Shown: one piece after another, positions 35,081 to 48,510 of the stretch
How positions within the stretch are numbered: the stretch's first letter is position 1
How the letters are laid out: every line of letters starts with the position of its first letter
NCBI RefSeq assembly: GCF_001584725.1
Contig: NZ_CP014606.1
Location: 372,001 to 436,000, forward strand
DNA: 64,000 bases
Reading direction: 5' to 3'
Source: an endosymbiont 'TC1' of Trimyema compressum
GTDB lineage: Bacteria > Bacillota > TC1
The notes under the pieces: generated by a model
Databases searched by the model: none
Told to the model about the DNA's origin: nothing
Seen by the model: only the letters and a program-made list of their open reading frames with translations
Made by a program: the position numbers and the translations under genes

Positions 35081-35658
35081 TGTTAACAAAAGAACAGATT
35101 GAAAAGATTTTTATAGATTCAGAAGCCTTAATGAATGGTCATTTTAGATTAACATCTGGAAGACATAGTGGGCAATATATGCAATGTGCAAAAGTGTTGA
35201 TGATTCCAAAATACACTGCAGCTTTATGTGGTCATATTGCTAATTACTACAAAGAAGAACAGATTGACATGGTTATTGGACCAGCTACAGGTGGTATTAT
35301 TTTATCATATGAAATGGCTAGCCAATTAGATGTTCCATCTATTTTTACAGAAAGAGTAGATGGTAAAATGGTTTTAAGAAGAAATTTTGAAATAAAACCT
35401 GGTCAACGGGTATTGGTTATGGAAGACGTTGTAACGACTGGTGGTAGTGTTGTTGAAGTTATTAATTTAGTGAAAGCACAAGGTGGTATTGTTGTCGGTG
35501 TTGGTTTATTAGTGGACAGAAGCAATGGAACTGTAGATTTAGGTGTAAAAACAGTTGCTTGTTTAACAATGAATGTTATTTCTTATGAAGCTGAAGAGTG
35601 CCCTTTATGTAAAGACTGTATTCCAATTGTTAAACCTGGAAGTCGAGTAGTTAAATAA
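35080..35658 (+). CDS. pyrE: orotate phosphoribosyltransferase
   Basis: Couples orotate to PRPP. The 192-residue protein shows HFRLTSGRHSGQYMQCA, IGPATGGIILSYEMA, a flexible-loop region FTERVDGKMVLRRNFEI and the PRPP loop VLVMEDVVTTGGSVVEVI. The C-terminal CPLCKD is a feature of this longer PyrE subgroup. Last gene of the operon; carAB (carbamoyl phosphate synthase) is not present in the window. Confidence 0.96.
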   Translation: MLTKEQIEKIFIDSEALMNGHFRLTSGRHSGQYMQCAKVLMIPKYTAALCGHIANYYKEEQIDMVIGPATGGIILSYEMASQLDVPSIFTERVDGKMVLRRNFEIKPGQRVLVMEDVVTTGGSVVEVINLVKAQGGIVVGVGLLVDRSNGTVDLGVKTVACLTMNVISYEAEECPLCKDCIPIVKPGSRVVK

Positions 35659-35707
35659 GCGATTGCGCAATGTATGCCTTATTACAATAATAAGGAAGAA
35701 AATAATT

Positions 35708-35748
35708 AAAAAAATGCTGGGAGCATAGTATGTTTCCAGCATTTTTTT
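35708..35748. terminator. terminator after pyrE, probably bidirectional
   Basis: AAAAAAATGCTGG and CCAGCATTTTTTT flank a loop that itself pairs weakly; the A and T runs on both sides suit termination of the pyr operon and of the facing thrE genes. A smaller inverted repeat (CCTTATT/AATAAGG, 35677-35695) lies before it. Confidence 0.9.
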
Positions 35749-35768
35749 GTCTCAAAATATATTATTTA

Positions 35769-36221
35769 TTATGATATTCGTTTGCTAATTACATAGTCAA
35801 TAATTTTAGAAATTGATGATGCTATTACAACGCCAACAGCAATAATAACCAATGCTTGTAGTGCTATAGTTCCATAGACAATAATATCATTGCTATTCTG
35901 TTCAACAAATCCTAATACCATTTTGAAAATTGAGTAACCTGGCAGAATAGGTACAATACCTGAGGCGAGGAAAACTGCCATTGGTTTTTGTCTTTGTTTT
36001 GATAAGAAAATTGCCAGAAAAGAAACCATTAAAGCAGCCATAAATGTACCGAGTATTGGTGATGAAAATACCATTGAGAAAAATTTGTTTGTACTGAAAC
36101 AAATAGCACCAATAAATGCCACATATGGAAGATCATTTTTTTCTGCACTTAGTGAAATCCCAAAAAATAGAGTTCCTAGTCCTGCTAGTAATATTTGTCC
36201 AACTGTAATTAACCCATCCAT
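35769..36221 (-). CDS. ThrE-type exporter, small subunit (YjjB/DUF3815-like)
   Basis: A hydrophobic protein of about 150 residues with five predicted spans (GQILLAGLGTLFFGISL, VAFIGAICFSTN, AALMVSFLAIFLSKQ, SGIVPILPGYSIFKMVLGF, ALQALVIIAVGVVIASSI). The motif GIVPILPGYSIFK fits the C-terminal half of ThrE-family threonine/serine exporters, which many Firmicutes encode as two genes. ATG 36221 with GGAGG upstream is chosen over the longer frame. It overlaps the larger subunit gene by 13 bases. Confidence 0.86.
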   Translation of the reverse strand: MDGLITVGQILLAGLGTLFFGISLSAEKNDLPYVAFIGAICFSTNKFFSMVFSSPILGTFMAALMVSFLAIFLSKQRQKPMAVFLASGIVPILPGYSIFKMVLGFVEQNSNDIIVYGTIALQALVIIAVGVVIASSISKIIDYVISKRIS

Positions 36222-36991
36222 ATTATGCCTCCAAAAATTGTAAACCATAAGGAGAACAATGCACCGACTCCTAATGCTAAACTTGCAGCCTGAATTAAAG
36301 CATCTATGCCCCTGCTAGCACCTGTTATAAAGTCACCATTAACCATATCCCTAATGGCTGTTACGGCAACTACTCCTGGCGTTAATATAATAATAACACT
36401 GGCAATTATGTTATTGACGCTCATAACTAAATGGGCAGTCAAGAAAACTAATGCAAACAAAGCTACTAAAGCACCAGCTACCATATTTGATAAGAAAAAA
36501 GGAAAATCATTTTTCTTTGCATAATTAATAAAAAAGGCAGGGACTATTGTTGCTAAAAATGTAAAGAAGCCATCTGAGAGTGATCCGCCAAAAGCAATTG
36601 AAAAAGAAGCCGTTCCTAAACAAATTGCTAGTGTTCTAACAAGCAAATTATAAGAAATTGCATCATCAATAATTTTTAATTTTTTCATTGCTTGAGTTAC
36701 AGATATTTCTCTATTAGAAAAACGTTTTGCTAAACTGGCAACTTGAGAAATTTTTTGAAGATTATTTACTCTTTTATCAACACTTTTGTTCATTGTTATA
36801 GGCGGGCTATCATCATCGGGGACAATAGTTACTATAATACCCGTGCCAACTACTAATATATCAATACTTTCTTCCTTGATTTTTTTAGCAAAAAGTATTT
36901 GGTGAATTATATTGTGAACCCTATAAGTTTCAGAACCATTTCTCAACATAATTATTCCGGCTGTTAAAGCCATATTTAATACATCATACAT
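36209..36991 (-). CDS. ThrE-type exporter, large subunit (YjjP/DUF1212-like)
   Basis: About 260 residues: a cytoplasmic N-terminal domain beginning MYDVLNMALTAGIIMLRNGSETYRVHNII (family motif GxxxxxxGxExYRVE) and then five spans, including VIILTPGVVAVTAIRDMVNGDFITGASRGIDALI, typical of DUF1212. With the small subunit it should form a membrane exporter for threonine, serine or small organic acids; the substrate is inferred from family only. The start follows AAGGAAG; upstream codons in the same frame lack a good SD. Confidence 0.88.
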   Translation of the reverse strand: MYDVLNMALTAGIIMLRNGSETYRVHNIIHQILFAKKIKEESIDILVVGTGIIVTIVPDDDSPPITMNKSVDKRVNNLQKISQVASLAKRFSNREISVTQAMKKLKIIDDAISYNLLVRTLAICLGTASFSIAFGGSLSDGFFTFLATIVPAFFINYAKKNDFPFFLSNMVAGALVALFALVFLTAHLVMSVNNIIASVIIILTPGVVAVTAIRDMVNGDFITGASRGIDALIQAASLALGVGALFSLWFTIFGGIIWMG

Positions 36992-37018
36992 ATTTTCTTC
37001 CTTTTTTATCACTCTTAC

Positions 37019-37048
37019 GTAAATTGTAATACCTAATGTAAATTGTAA
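37019..37048 (-). repeat. direct repeat upstream of the thrE pair
   Basis: GTAAATTGTAA occurs twice (37019-37029 and 37038-37048), start points 19 bases apart, in the promoter-distal leader of the thrE genes. It may be an operator; no regulator can be assigned. Confidence 0.5.
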
Positions 37049-37109
37049 CATTTTCCATTTAAATAGGCATCCCCTTTATGAAGTTTTACGTTTAAATATA
37101 TGGATACTT

Positions 37110-38737
37110 TTATAGCGTTACATGAATGGTTTTATAATCTGTATAAAAAACTTTTCCTAGTAAGTGTGAGGGACGCTTCTTAATGTATTTTTTTAGTGTA
37201 ATCTACATCCGCTTTTAGTCCTTCATTACCTTTACTAAAAGTTGCTGCATAGGTAGCAACTTCTGCAATTGTTTTATCATCTATTGTATCATTATTAGGG
37301 TTTCTCAAAAGGACATGGGAACCTGGATAGTCTTTTGCGTGAAACCAAAGGTCATTACTTTTTGCCAATTTAAAAGTTATATAGTCGTTTTGCTTATTAT
37401 TTTTTCCAATTAGTAATACATATCCAGTCGATGTTGTTTCTTTTTTATGTCCATAATAGATTCGACTTTTTTGATTTTTTCTTTTTCTTATCTTTTATCA
37501 GTTGTAAATCCTTTAACTCTTCCTCTATATTATTTAAATCTTCAATTGTATCAGTAAAATCAAAACTTAGTTGAATAGTCTCAAGATATTCTTTTTTCTT
37601 GAATATCTTTTAAAAGATATTCACTTTTCTTTTTACCTTCTTTAAGTTTATGATAGTGTTTAAAGTATTTTTTTACATTAGCTGAAGGGGATAAACTTTT
37701 ATCAAGGAGGATAGTAATTTCAGTCATATTTTCATCAAAATAGTTGGGTACAGTTATTTGGGAAATATGCTCTTTTAGCTGGTAAATATTGGCTGATAGA
37801 AGTTCACCTTTAACTCTATACTGATCACCATCTTCAGCGAATGCAATCTTTTCAAGATGAATAGTTTTTTGTTGTTTTTTTAGTTTCTTAGACACAATAG
37901 TTTTTAGTTTCTGCTTTTTATTTTCCAATCCCTTTTTAAGGTAAAATGTATTGTAGGCTATATCTAAGTTATCTAGTTCTGTTTGGTTGGTTTCTTCAAT
38001 ATCATTTCTTAATGCCTTAAAAAGCACCATAAGTTGATTAATTTCATAACTTCCAATATCCTTTAATGAAAGGTTTTCAAAGTGCTTTTCTTTCAAGAAA
38101 TTTATCATGGTTTGTTTACTGAATCCTTCAAGTATTTTTTGCAAAAAAGAAGATAGTAATTGTTCGGAATCTTCTTCGCAATAAATATATTTTGAAAGAC
38201 TATCTTCAGTCATTGTAAGGGGATTTTCTTTTTCAGCCATAGGAGGCATTTGATATAGTCCTTTAGGCAGTATTTCTCTAAAGCCATTCACACCGATTGG
38301 ATATTTGTAAAGAGCATCAATTATGATATTGTTTTCTGCTAAAATAATGTTACTATATTTACCCATTAATTCCAGATGAAGGGTTTTTGTAGTTCTATCT
38401 CCAATGTCATTAAAAGTGCTGACGGTTAGCTCGATTAAGCGTTCAAGCCCAAGCTGTTTAAAATCGACAATTGTACTGCCTTCTAAGTGTTTTCGCAAGA
38501 CCATACAGAATATTGAAGGAGTTAAAGGATTTCCTAAAGCTAGGGTCGTAAAATGTGCTGTGCAAAAGCTTGGGTCACAACTGATTAATAATTTGTTATA
38601 TTTATATAATTTATTTTTAGTATTTAGTTTAATTACAATTAGTTTTTCACTTGGGTGGTACATTTTATCAATTTTACTACCTAGAAGTATGGGGGCCATT
38701 GCTATTGTGATTTTTTCATATGTACGCCATCAAACAT
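37110..38737 (-). pseudogene. rqcH: rqcH/FpbA (NFACT ribosome quality control) pseudogene
   Basis: Reading the minus strand in pieces restores a ~545-residue RqcH/Rqc2 protein, which binds split 50S subunits and adds C-terminal alanine tails. Blocks: MFDGVH, then after a shift at an AAAAAA run KITIAMAPILLGSKIDKMYHPSEK, LHLELMGKYSNIIL, GFREILPKGLYQ, a coiled-coil middle, and the C-terminal DUF814 domain (NDLWFHAKDYPGSHVLLRNP, VATYAATFSKGNEG, VDYTKK, RPSHLLGKVFYTDYKTIHV). Breaks lie near 38715, 37590, 37470 and 37195. A good SD (AAAAAGGAG) precedes the start. The largest surviving frame (37581-38699) keeps the NFACT-N domain only. Confidence 0.87.
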
Positions 38738-38858
38738 AAAATTCTCCTTTTTAATTATTCCTATTATATACTTTATTGTAGCTGTTTTTAAATACTTTTT
38801 ACAAGCTTGTGAAACTAGTTTCATTTATTATTCTAGCATAATACCTCAGGAAAAAGTA

Positions 38859-38887
38859 TTGTAATTTCAATTTACATTGCATATAAT
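38859..38887 (+). promoter_or_regulatory. atp operon promoter
   Basis: TTGTAA (38859-38864), 17-base spacer, TATAAT (38882-38887), about 55 bases before the first gene of the ATP synthase operon. Confidence 0.75.
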
Positions 38888-38941
38888 GGGATTATTATTG
38901 TTTTAAAAAGGTACCACAGATAAAAAAGTGAGTTGAATGTA

Positions 38942-39220
38942 ATGAAAGAGTCGAAGGACAAGAAGAAAAAAATCAATGTACAAGGATTAGGAAGACAACT
39001 AGCCTTTGTAACTTCATCAGGAATGATGATGGTCTTTTGTACATTGATTGGCTATTTTATTGGTAACCAATTTAGCGAAACAGGAAGAATTATAGGGGTA
39101 GCTCTAGGAAGTATTCTTGGCGCTTTTTTATTTATTGGAGATTTGTATGCTTTTATTCGGATGGATGAAAGAAGCAAAGAGAGAGAAGAACAAAAGGAAA
39201 AAGAAGACAATGAAAAATAA
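38942..39220 (+). CDS. AtpZ/AtpI-family small membrane protein
   Basis: 92 residues: a basic tail, two membrane spans (LAFVTSSGMMMVFCTLIGYFIG and IIGVALGSILGAFLFIGDLYAFI) and a charged C-terminus. The pattern fits AtpZ, often the first gene of atp operons and reported to form an ion channel for Mg/Ca with AtpI. No second AtpI-like gene follows. A TTG at 38933 is an alternative start; neither has a strong SD. Confidence 0.78.
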   Translation: MKESKDKKKKINVQGLGRQLAFVTSSGMMMVFCTLIGYFIGNQFSETGRIIGVALGSILGAFLFIGDLYAFIRMDERSKEREEQKEKEDNEK

Positions 39221-39243
39221 TTAAGTAAGAAGGGATTCTGACG

Positions 39244-39936
39244 ATGGAAAATTTTGCTCATAAACTCAGCGGACTTTTAGATGAGAAAGCGCCGATAGTT
39301 TTTTTTCAAGATGGCTTTTTTAGAATATCCTCTGTTGTGGTTACGACTTGGATTATTATGGCTATTTTGTTTATTACTATTTTCATCTTGACGAGGAAAC
39401 TGTCAAAAGTACCTACGACGAAGCGACAGGTTGTTGCTGAAAATATTGTAGGTTGGTTCAGAAGTTTCGCTGTTGATTTAGTCGGACCAAAAGGCTTGCA
39501 AATGGCAGGTGCTTTAGCTGCTATTTTCATAACAATATTTATGATGAACTTTATCTGGTTCATTCCGATTCTCGAATCACCGACTGCTAGCTACAGCACT
39601 ACTGCTGCTCTCGCAATTGTAGGATTTATTTATTCACAGTATGTAATCGTAAAAAACAAAGGTGCTGGTGCCTATTTAAAAGGCTATTTCCAGCCTTTAG
39701 GCTTTATGGTTGTATTTAATGTAATAGACTTATTTACAAGGCCATTATCGCTTTCAGTGCGTTTGTTTGGCAACTTATTTACCGGTGGTATTTTAGTAGG
39801 TGTACTTTATGCAATTATGCCTTTCTTAGTGCCACTGCCTATCCACTTTTTAGAACTACTAACTGGAACTATTCAAGCCTATGTTTTCGCTCTTCTGATA
39901 GGAATTTATGCAAGTGAAGGCTTGGAAGAAGAATAG
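39244..39936 (+). CDS. atpB: F-type ATP synthase subunit a
   Basis: Subunit a forms the two ion half-channels beside the c ring. The 230-residue protein has five to six spans and the essential arginine in PLSLSVRLFGNLFTGGILVG, plus LLTGTIQAYVFALLIGIY at the C-terminus. The N-terminus is outward-facing as in bacterial short forms. Length is normal. First ATPase structural gene, 52 bases before atpE. Confidence 0.95.
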   Translation: MENFAHKLSGLLDEKAPIVFFQDGFFRISSVVVTTWIIMAILFITIFILTRKLSKVPTTKRQVVAENIVGWFRSFAVDLVGPKGLQMAGALAAIFITIFMMNFIWFIPILESPTASYSTTAALAIVGFIYSQYVIVKNKGAGAYLKGYFQPLGFMVVFNVIDLFTRPLSLSVRLFGNLFTGGILVGVLYAIMPFLVPLPIHFLELLTGTIQAYVFALLIGIYASEGLEEE

Positions 39937-39970
39937 AAATATATAAAATCAAAATTAAGTTACTTTATGA

Positions 39971-40207
<237 letters not shown>

Positions 40208-40233
40208 ATAATAAAAAAATAAGGTGATGCAAA

Positions 40234-40735
40234 ATGGAAAGTATTTTTCAAACCATTCACTTTAATCCTATGGATTTTTTATTTCAATGTATAAACATAC
40301 TTGTCATAATATTTGTTTTAAATAAATTTTTATTTAAACGTGTAGGAAAAGTGATCGACGCTAGAAAAAAAGAAATTGAAGATAATATGGCTGGCGTTGA
40401 TTCTGCTTGGCAAGAAGTGAAGGATAAAGAAGCGACCTATACTGGATTAATGACTCAAGCTAAGCAGAAGTATCAAACTATTATTGATACAGCCAGTAAA
40501 GAAGGGGAAGCCCTTAAGCAGCACTTGCAGGATCAAGCCAAAGAGGAAGCGGCAAGTATGCTAAGTCAAGCAAAAAAAGATATTCAAATAGAAAAACGTC
40601 AGGCACTAGATTCTATTCAGGATGAAGTGGCAACTTTAGTTGCTAACGGGACAAGAGCTATTCTTAAAAAAGAGATAGACCCTGAGATGCAAAAGGATTT
40701 AGTAAATGATTTTGTGAAAGAAACAGGTGAGGTAA

Positions 40736-40743
<8 letters not shown>
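40234..40743 (+). CDS. atpF: F-type ATP synthase subunit b
   Basis: Peripheral stalk subunit: one N-terminal membrane span (DFLFQCINILVIIFVLNKFLF) followed by a long charged helix (KRVGKVIDARKKEIEDNMAGVDSAW, ending near residue 169). Length is normal. Overlaps atpH by 8 bases, so stalk subunits are coupled in translation. Confidence 0.94.
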
Positions 40744-45096
<4,353 letters not shown>

Positions 45097-45097
45097 A

Positions 45098-45514
45098 ATG
45101 GATGGTTTAACACTGGAAGTTTTGTCTTTCGATGGACAGATTTTAAAAGAGGATAGTGTAGAAATGGTTAACATTGATACGACTATGGGTCCTATTAATA
45201 TTCTCAAGGACCATGCACCCCTTATGACTGCTCTTGATATAGGTGTTCTATCCTATATCAAGAAAGGTAAGGAAGAGGCTTTTATAGCTTTAGGGATGAA
45301 TGGTTTTGCAGAGGTTTTTGATGATCATGTTAGTGTTATTGTAAATACTGCTGAGAAACAAGAGGATATAGATTTAGTTCGCGCTAGAAGAGCAAAAGAA
45401 AGATCTGAAGCTGCCCTTAAAAGCGGTGCAGGGCTTGAAGCTGATTTAAAAGCTGAAATTGCCCTAAAAAGAGCTGTAACTAGAATATCATGCAAAGAAG
45501 GTAGATGCAGATAA
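45098..45514 (+). CDS. atpC: F-type ATP synthase subunit epsilon, altered C-terminus
   Basis: Regulatory subunit with beta-sandwich (LEVLSFDGQILKEDSVEMVNIDTTMGPINILKDHAPLMTALDIGVL) and C-terminal helices. The last 11 residues (SCKEGRCR and preceding) look frameshifted: one base on, the sequence reads HAKKVDADNDQ and stops inside the next gene, closer to normal epsilon ends (family ~135-140 residues either way). The core helix KRAVTRI is unaffected, so function is probably kept. Ends at 45514 where the PHP gene starts. Confidence 0.9.
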   Translation: MDGLTLEVLSFDGQILKEDSVEMVNIDTTMGPINILKDHAPLMTALDIGVLSYIKKGKEEAFIALGMNGFAEVFDDHVSVIVNTAEKQEDIDLVRARRAKERSEAALKSGAGLEADLKAEIALKRAVTRISCKEGRCR

Positions 45515-46367
45515 TGATCAATGATTTTCATTGTCATAGCAATTGGTTTGATGGAACTTTTTCAACAGAGCAATTAATTGCATTAGCCATTAAAGAAAAC
45601 ATAAAGCATTTAAGTATTACAGATCATGATACGGTCGGTGATACTTTAAATGCTTTTTCTTTATCTAAAAAAGCAATATTGATTATGTTTCTGGAATTGA
45701 ACTTTCATGTAAAGATGTTAAGCATCGAAAGAAGGTTCATATTCTAGGATATGCCTATGACATAAATAACAGTTATTTAATAGAATATTGTAATAGAATG
45801 GGAAAAGCTAGAAATAAATTAGTCCTTGGAATGATAGAAAAAATAAATAGAATAGGCTATAATTTAAAGAAAGAAGATTTTTTTAAGCGGCTAGACGAAA
45901 AGAAGATTATTTATAAACAACATGTTATGGAACATCTTCTCATGAAAGGGTATACAGACAGTATTTATGGTTCTTTATTTAATATTTTTGAGTCCGAAGG
46001 CATCTTTAAAGAATCTGTTCCATTTGTGCCCCTATGATGAAGGCATTCAACTCATTATAGAGGCTGGAGGTATTCTTGTAATTGCTCATATAGGTGTTTA
46101 TAATAATTGGGAAATTATTGAGGAGCTTGTTAGGGCTGGAATTAAAGGCATAGAAGTTTATCATTATAGTCATACAAGAGAAGATATTAGAAGAGCGCTG
46201 GCAATAGCAAAAAGTTTAATCTTCTCATTACAGGAGGCAGTGACTTTCATGGGAAATTTGGCAATAAAGGTGCAACTACATTGGGAATGCCAATGAAACA
46301 GAAATATATTAACAAATTTTTAAAATTAGCGAGGAAACATGAAGCTACCAGAAAATTTCAAAAATAG
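45514..46367 (+). pseudogene. PHP-domain phosphoesterase (TrpH/YciV-like), disrupted
   Basis: Starts at ATG 45514 with INDFHCHSNWFDGTFSTEQLIALA (metal histidines of the PHP fold) and SITDHDTVG. Frameshifts near 45680, 45745, 46025 and 46220 scatter the rest: GYAYDINNSYLIEYC, YDEGIQLIIEAGGILVIAHIGVY, GIEVYHYSHT, and near 46235 GSDFHGKFG, a C-terminal metal motif. The reconstructed protein is about 280 residues, the size of RNase AM/nucleotide phosphatase TrpH/YciV proteins. Its end overlaps rsmF. Confidence 0.85.
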
Positions 46368-47718
46368 ACTAAAAGCATTAATGGAGGAGAAGGATTTTAA
46401 CGATTTTATTAAAAGTTATGAAAATACAGCCCATTATGGTATTCGTTTAAATTCCTTAAAAATAAGTAAAGAGACTTTTGAAAAAGAGATTTTAAAGGAT
46501 GTGCAACCTGTACCTTGGTGTTCTACCGGATATTATTATCATAAAGTGGATGGTAGCAACCGCTTGAGTGTGCATCCTTATTATCATTGTGGTCTTTATT
46601 ATTTTCAAGAGCCATCAGCAATGTATCCTGCAGTAAATTTGCCAGTAGTTCCAGGAGATAAGGTACTAGATTTATGTGCTGCTCCTGGTGGCAAAACAAC
46701 TCAATTAGTAGAAGCTATGGAAAATAAAGGATTTATATTGGCAAATGAAATTAGTCCTAAAAGGGCAAAAGCCTTATTAAAAAATGTGGAACTTATGGCT
46801 GTAGAGAATACTGTGGTCACCAGTACAACACCAGCAAAGCTGGCAACATTTTATGGTAGCTATTTTGATGCAGTATTAGTTGATGCTCCTTGCTCAGGAG
46901 AGGGTATGTTTCGCAAAGAAAAAGGACTTTTAAAAGCTTATGAGAAGTTTGGTTCAGAAAACATGGAAGGCTTACAAAAGGAAATACTGGATTCAGCAAA
47001 CCTGCTTTTAAAACCAGGGGGCTATCTGATGTATTCTACCTGTACTTTTTCACCAGCAGAAAATGAAGGAACAATTCAATATCTGTTTAATGAATACCCA
47101 GATTATGAGATTTTAGAGTTACCAAAAGAAGATGGCATATCAAGTGGAAGGCCAAATTGGATTAAAGGGGATCCTGCTTTGAAAAATGCTGCTCGTTTTT
47201 GGCCTCATAAAGTAAGGGGAGAAGGTCATTTTGCAATTTTGCTACGAAAAAGTGAAAATGGAATTAAGAAAACAGGTAATTTCAAGAATAAAATTAATTG
47301 GCAACCTGTTGAGAAAATAGATGAGACTGTAAAGGAATTTTATAAGGCTAATATTGTTAAGCCATTATCAGGCTATTTTTATGAAAAAGATAGTCACTAT
47401 TATTTAATGGATTATCCATATGAGATTAATGAGAAAAGTCATTTGGATGCAATTGGATTATCTATTGGAGAAGTTACGAAGTATGGTTTTGAGCCCTCAC
47501 AAGCTTTAATTATGACGTTTTTAAAGAAAGACTTAAAACATGTGTTACCAGTAAATATGGAAGTAGCCAATCGTTATTTAAAAGGAGAGACACTAGACTA
47601 TAAAGGTGAAAAAGGGTATTATGGAATCTTTCTTGAAAACTATCCTTTAGGTTGGGCAAAAGTTGCTCCAGATTTTTTTAAAAACAAGTATCCTAAAAGT
47701 TGGCGCAAAAGTTATTAA
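46339..47718 (+). CDS. RsmF-type rRNA m5C methyltransferase
   Basis: SAM-dependent RNA cytosine-C5 methyltransferase of the NOL1/NOP2/Sun family. 459 residues: an N-terminal RNA-binding part, YFQEPSAMYPAV, SAM loop VLDLCAAPGGKTTQL, ANEISPKRAKALLKNVE, catalytic cysteines in VDAPCSGEGMFRKE and STCTFSPAENEGTI, and a C-terminal PUA-like part (GYYGIFLENYPLGWAK). The long C-terminus fits RsmF rather than RsmB. Intact, unlike its upstream neighbour. Confidence 0.93.
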   Translation: MKLPENFKNRLKALMEEKDFNDFIKSYENTAHYGIRLNSLKISKETFEKEILKDVQPVPWCSTGYYYHKVDGSNRLSVHPYYHCGLYYFQEPSAMYPAVNLPVVPGDKVLDLCAAPGGKTTQLVEAMENKGFILANEISPKRAKALLKNVELMAVENTVVTSTTPAKLATFYGSYFDAVLVDAPCSGEGMFRKEKGLLKAYEKFGSENMEGLQKEILDSANLLLKPGGYLMYSTCTFSPAENEGTIQYLFNEYPDYEILELPKEDGISSGRPNWIKGDPALKNAARFWPHKVRGEGHFAILLRKSENGIKKTGNFKNKINWQPVEKIDETVKEFYKANIVKPLSGYFYEKDSHYYLMDYPYEINEKSHLDAIGLSIGEVTKYGFEPSQALIMTFLKKDLKHVLPVNMEVANRYLKGETLDYKGEKGYYGIFLENYPLGWAKVAPDFFKNKYPKSWRKSY

Positions 47719-47729
47719 GGAGAATCGAA

Positions 47730-48503
47730 ATGAAATGTATTATTAATGGTCAAGTTTTAGAAGTAGATAGTATTGATAGGAAGTGGTATGGTACAGATTA
47801 TTTTTATGAGGTTATTCGGATAGTTGAAGGGAAGCCTTTGTTTTTAAAAGAACATTATGAAAGACTTGAAAATGGGATTGGTCAATTTAATGAAAGAGAT
47901 TTAACCAAAAGTATCGACAAGCTAATTATGGCCGTTGATTCATTAATTTCGCAGAATATTTATTTAAGTATTCACAAAGAAAATAAGGAATATGTGATGT
48001 TTTTTAATCCTAGCTTTTACCCACCAAAATCTTGGTATCAAAAAGGGATTTGGGTACCTTTAATTGAAATGGAGAGAGAAGATCCCAATAATAAGATTTT
48101 CAGAGAAGAGTATAAAAAGAGAATAAAGGAAGAGCTTGAAGCTAAAAAAGCTTTTGAGGGGCTTCTTGTAAGTAATGGTACTATTAAGGAAGGTAGTCGT
48201 TCTAATGTATTTTTTATTAAAAATAGTACTATTTACACACCATACACAAGTAAGGTTTTGCCTGGTATTACTAGAAGAAAAGTTTGTGAAGCTTGTAAAA
48301 GAAAGGAAATTACTATAGTAGAAACTGATATTAATATACAGGATTTAGAACAATATGAGGGCGTTTTTATTACGGGAACTTCCTTGGATTTATTACCAAT
48401 TTCAGGTATTGAAAATTTTAAATTTGATACTGTGAATAATAGGATTTTTAAAGTATTATTTAATGAATATAATTTATTAAAAGAATTTGATTTGAATAAG
48501 TGA
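47730..48503 (+). CDS. class IV aminotransferase / aminodeoxychorismate-lyase-like
   Basis: PLP enzyme of fold type IV, 257 residues: WYGTDYFYEVIRIVEGKPLFLKEHYERLENG near the N-terminus, GLLVSNGTIKEGSRSNVFFIKNSTIYTP in the middle, VLPGITRRKVCEAC and a substrate loop GVFITGTSLDLLPISGI. It could be a branched-chain or D-amino acid aminotransferase, or aminodeoxychorismate lyase (PabC); size favours the latter but I cannot decide. The start at 47730 follows TAAGGAGA. Confidence 0.84.
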   Translation: MKCIINGQVLEVDSIDRKWYGTDYFYEVIRIVEGKPLFLKEHYERLENGIGQFNERDLTKSIDKLIMAVDSLISQNIYLSIHKENKEYVMFFNPSFYPPKSWYQKGIWVPLIEMEREDPNNKIFREEYKKRIKEELEAKKAFEGLLVSNGTIKEGSRSNVFFIKNSTIYTPYTSKVLPGITRRKVCEACKRKEITIVETDINIQDLEQYEGVFITGTSLDLLPISGIENFKFDTVNNRIFKVLFNEYNLLKEFDLNK

Positions 48504-48510
48504 GGACAAT

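Noticed and set aside
38404-38739. 111-codon + strand frame across the rqcH start
   Set aside because: It is antisense to recognisable RqcH coding sequence, has no SD and no family features.
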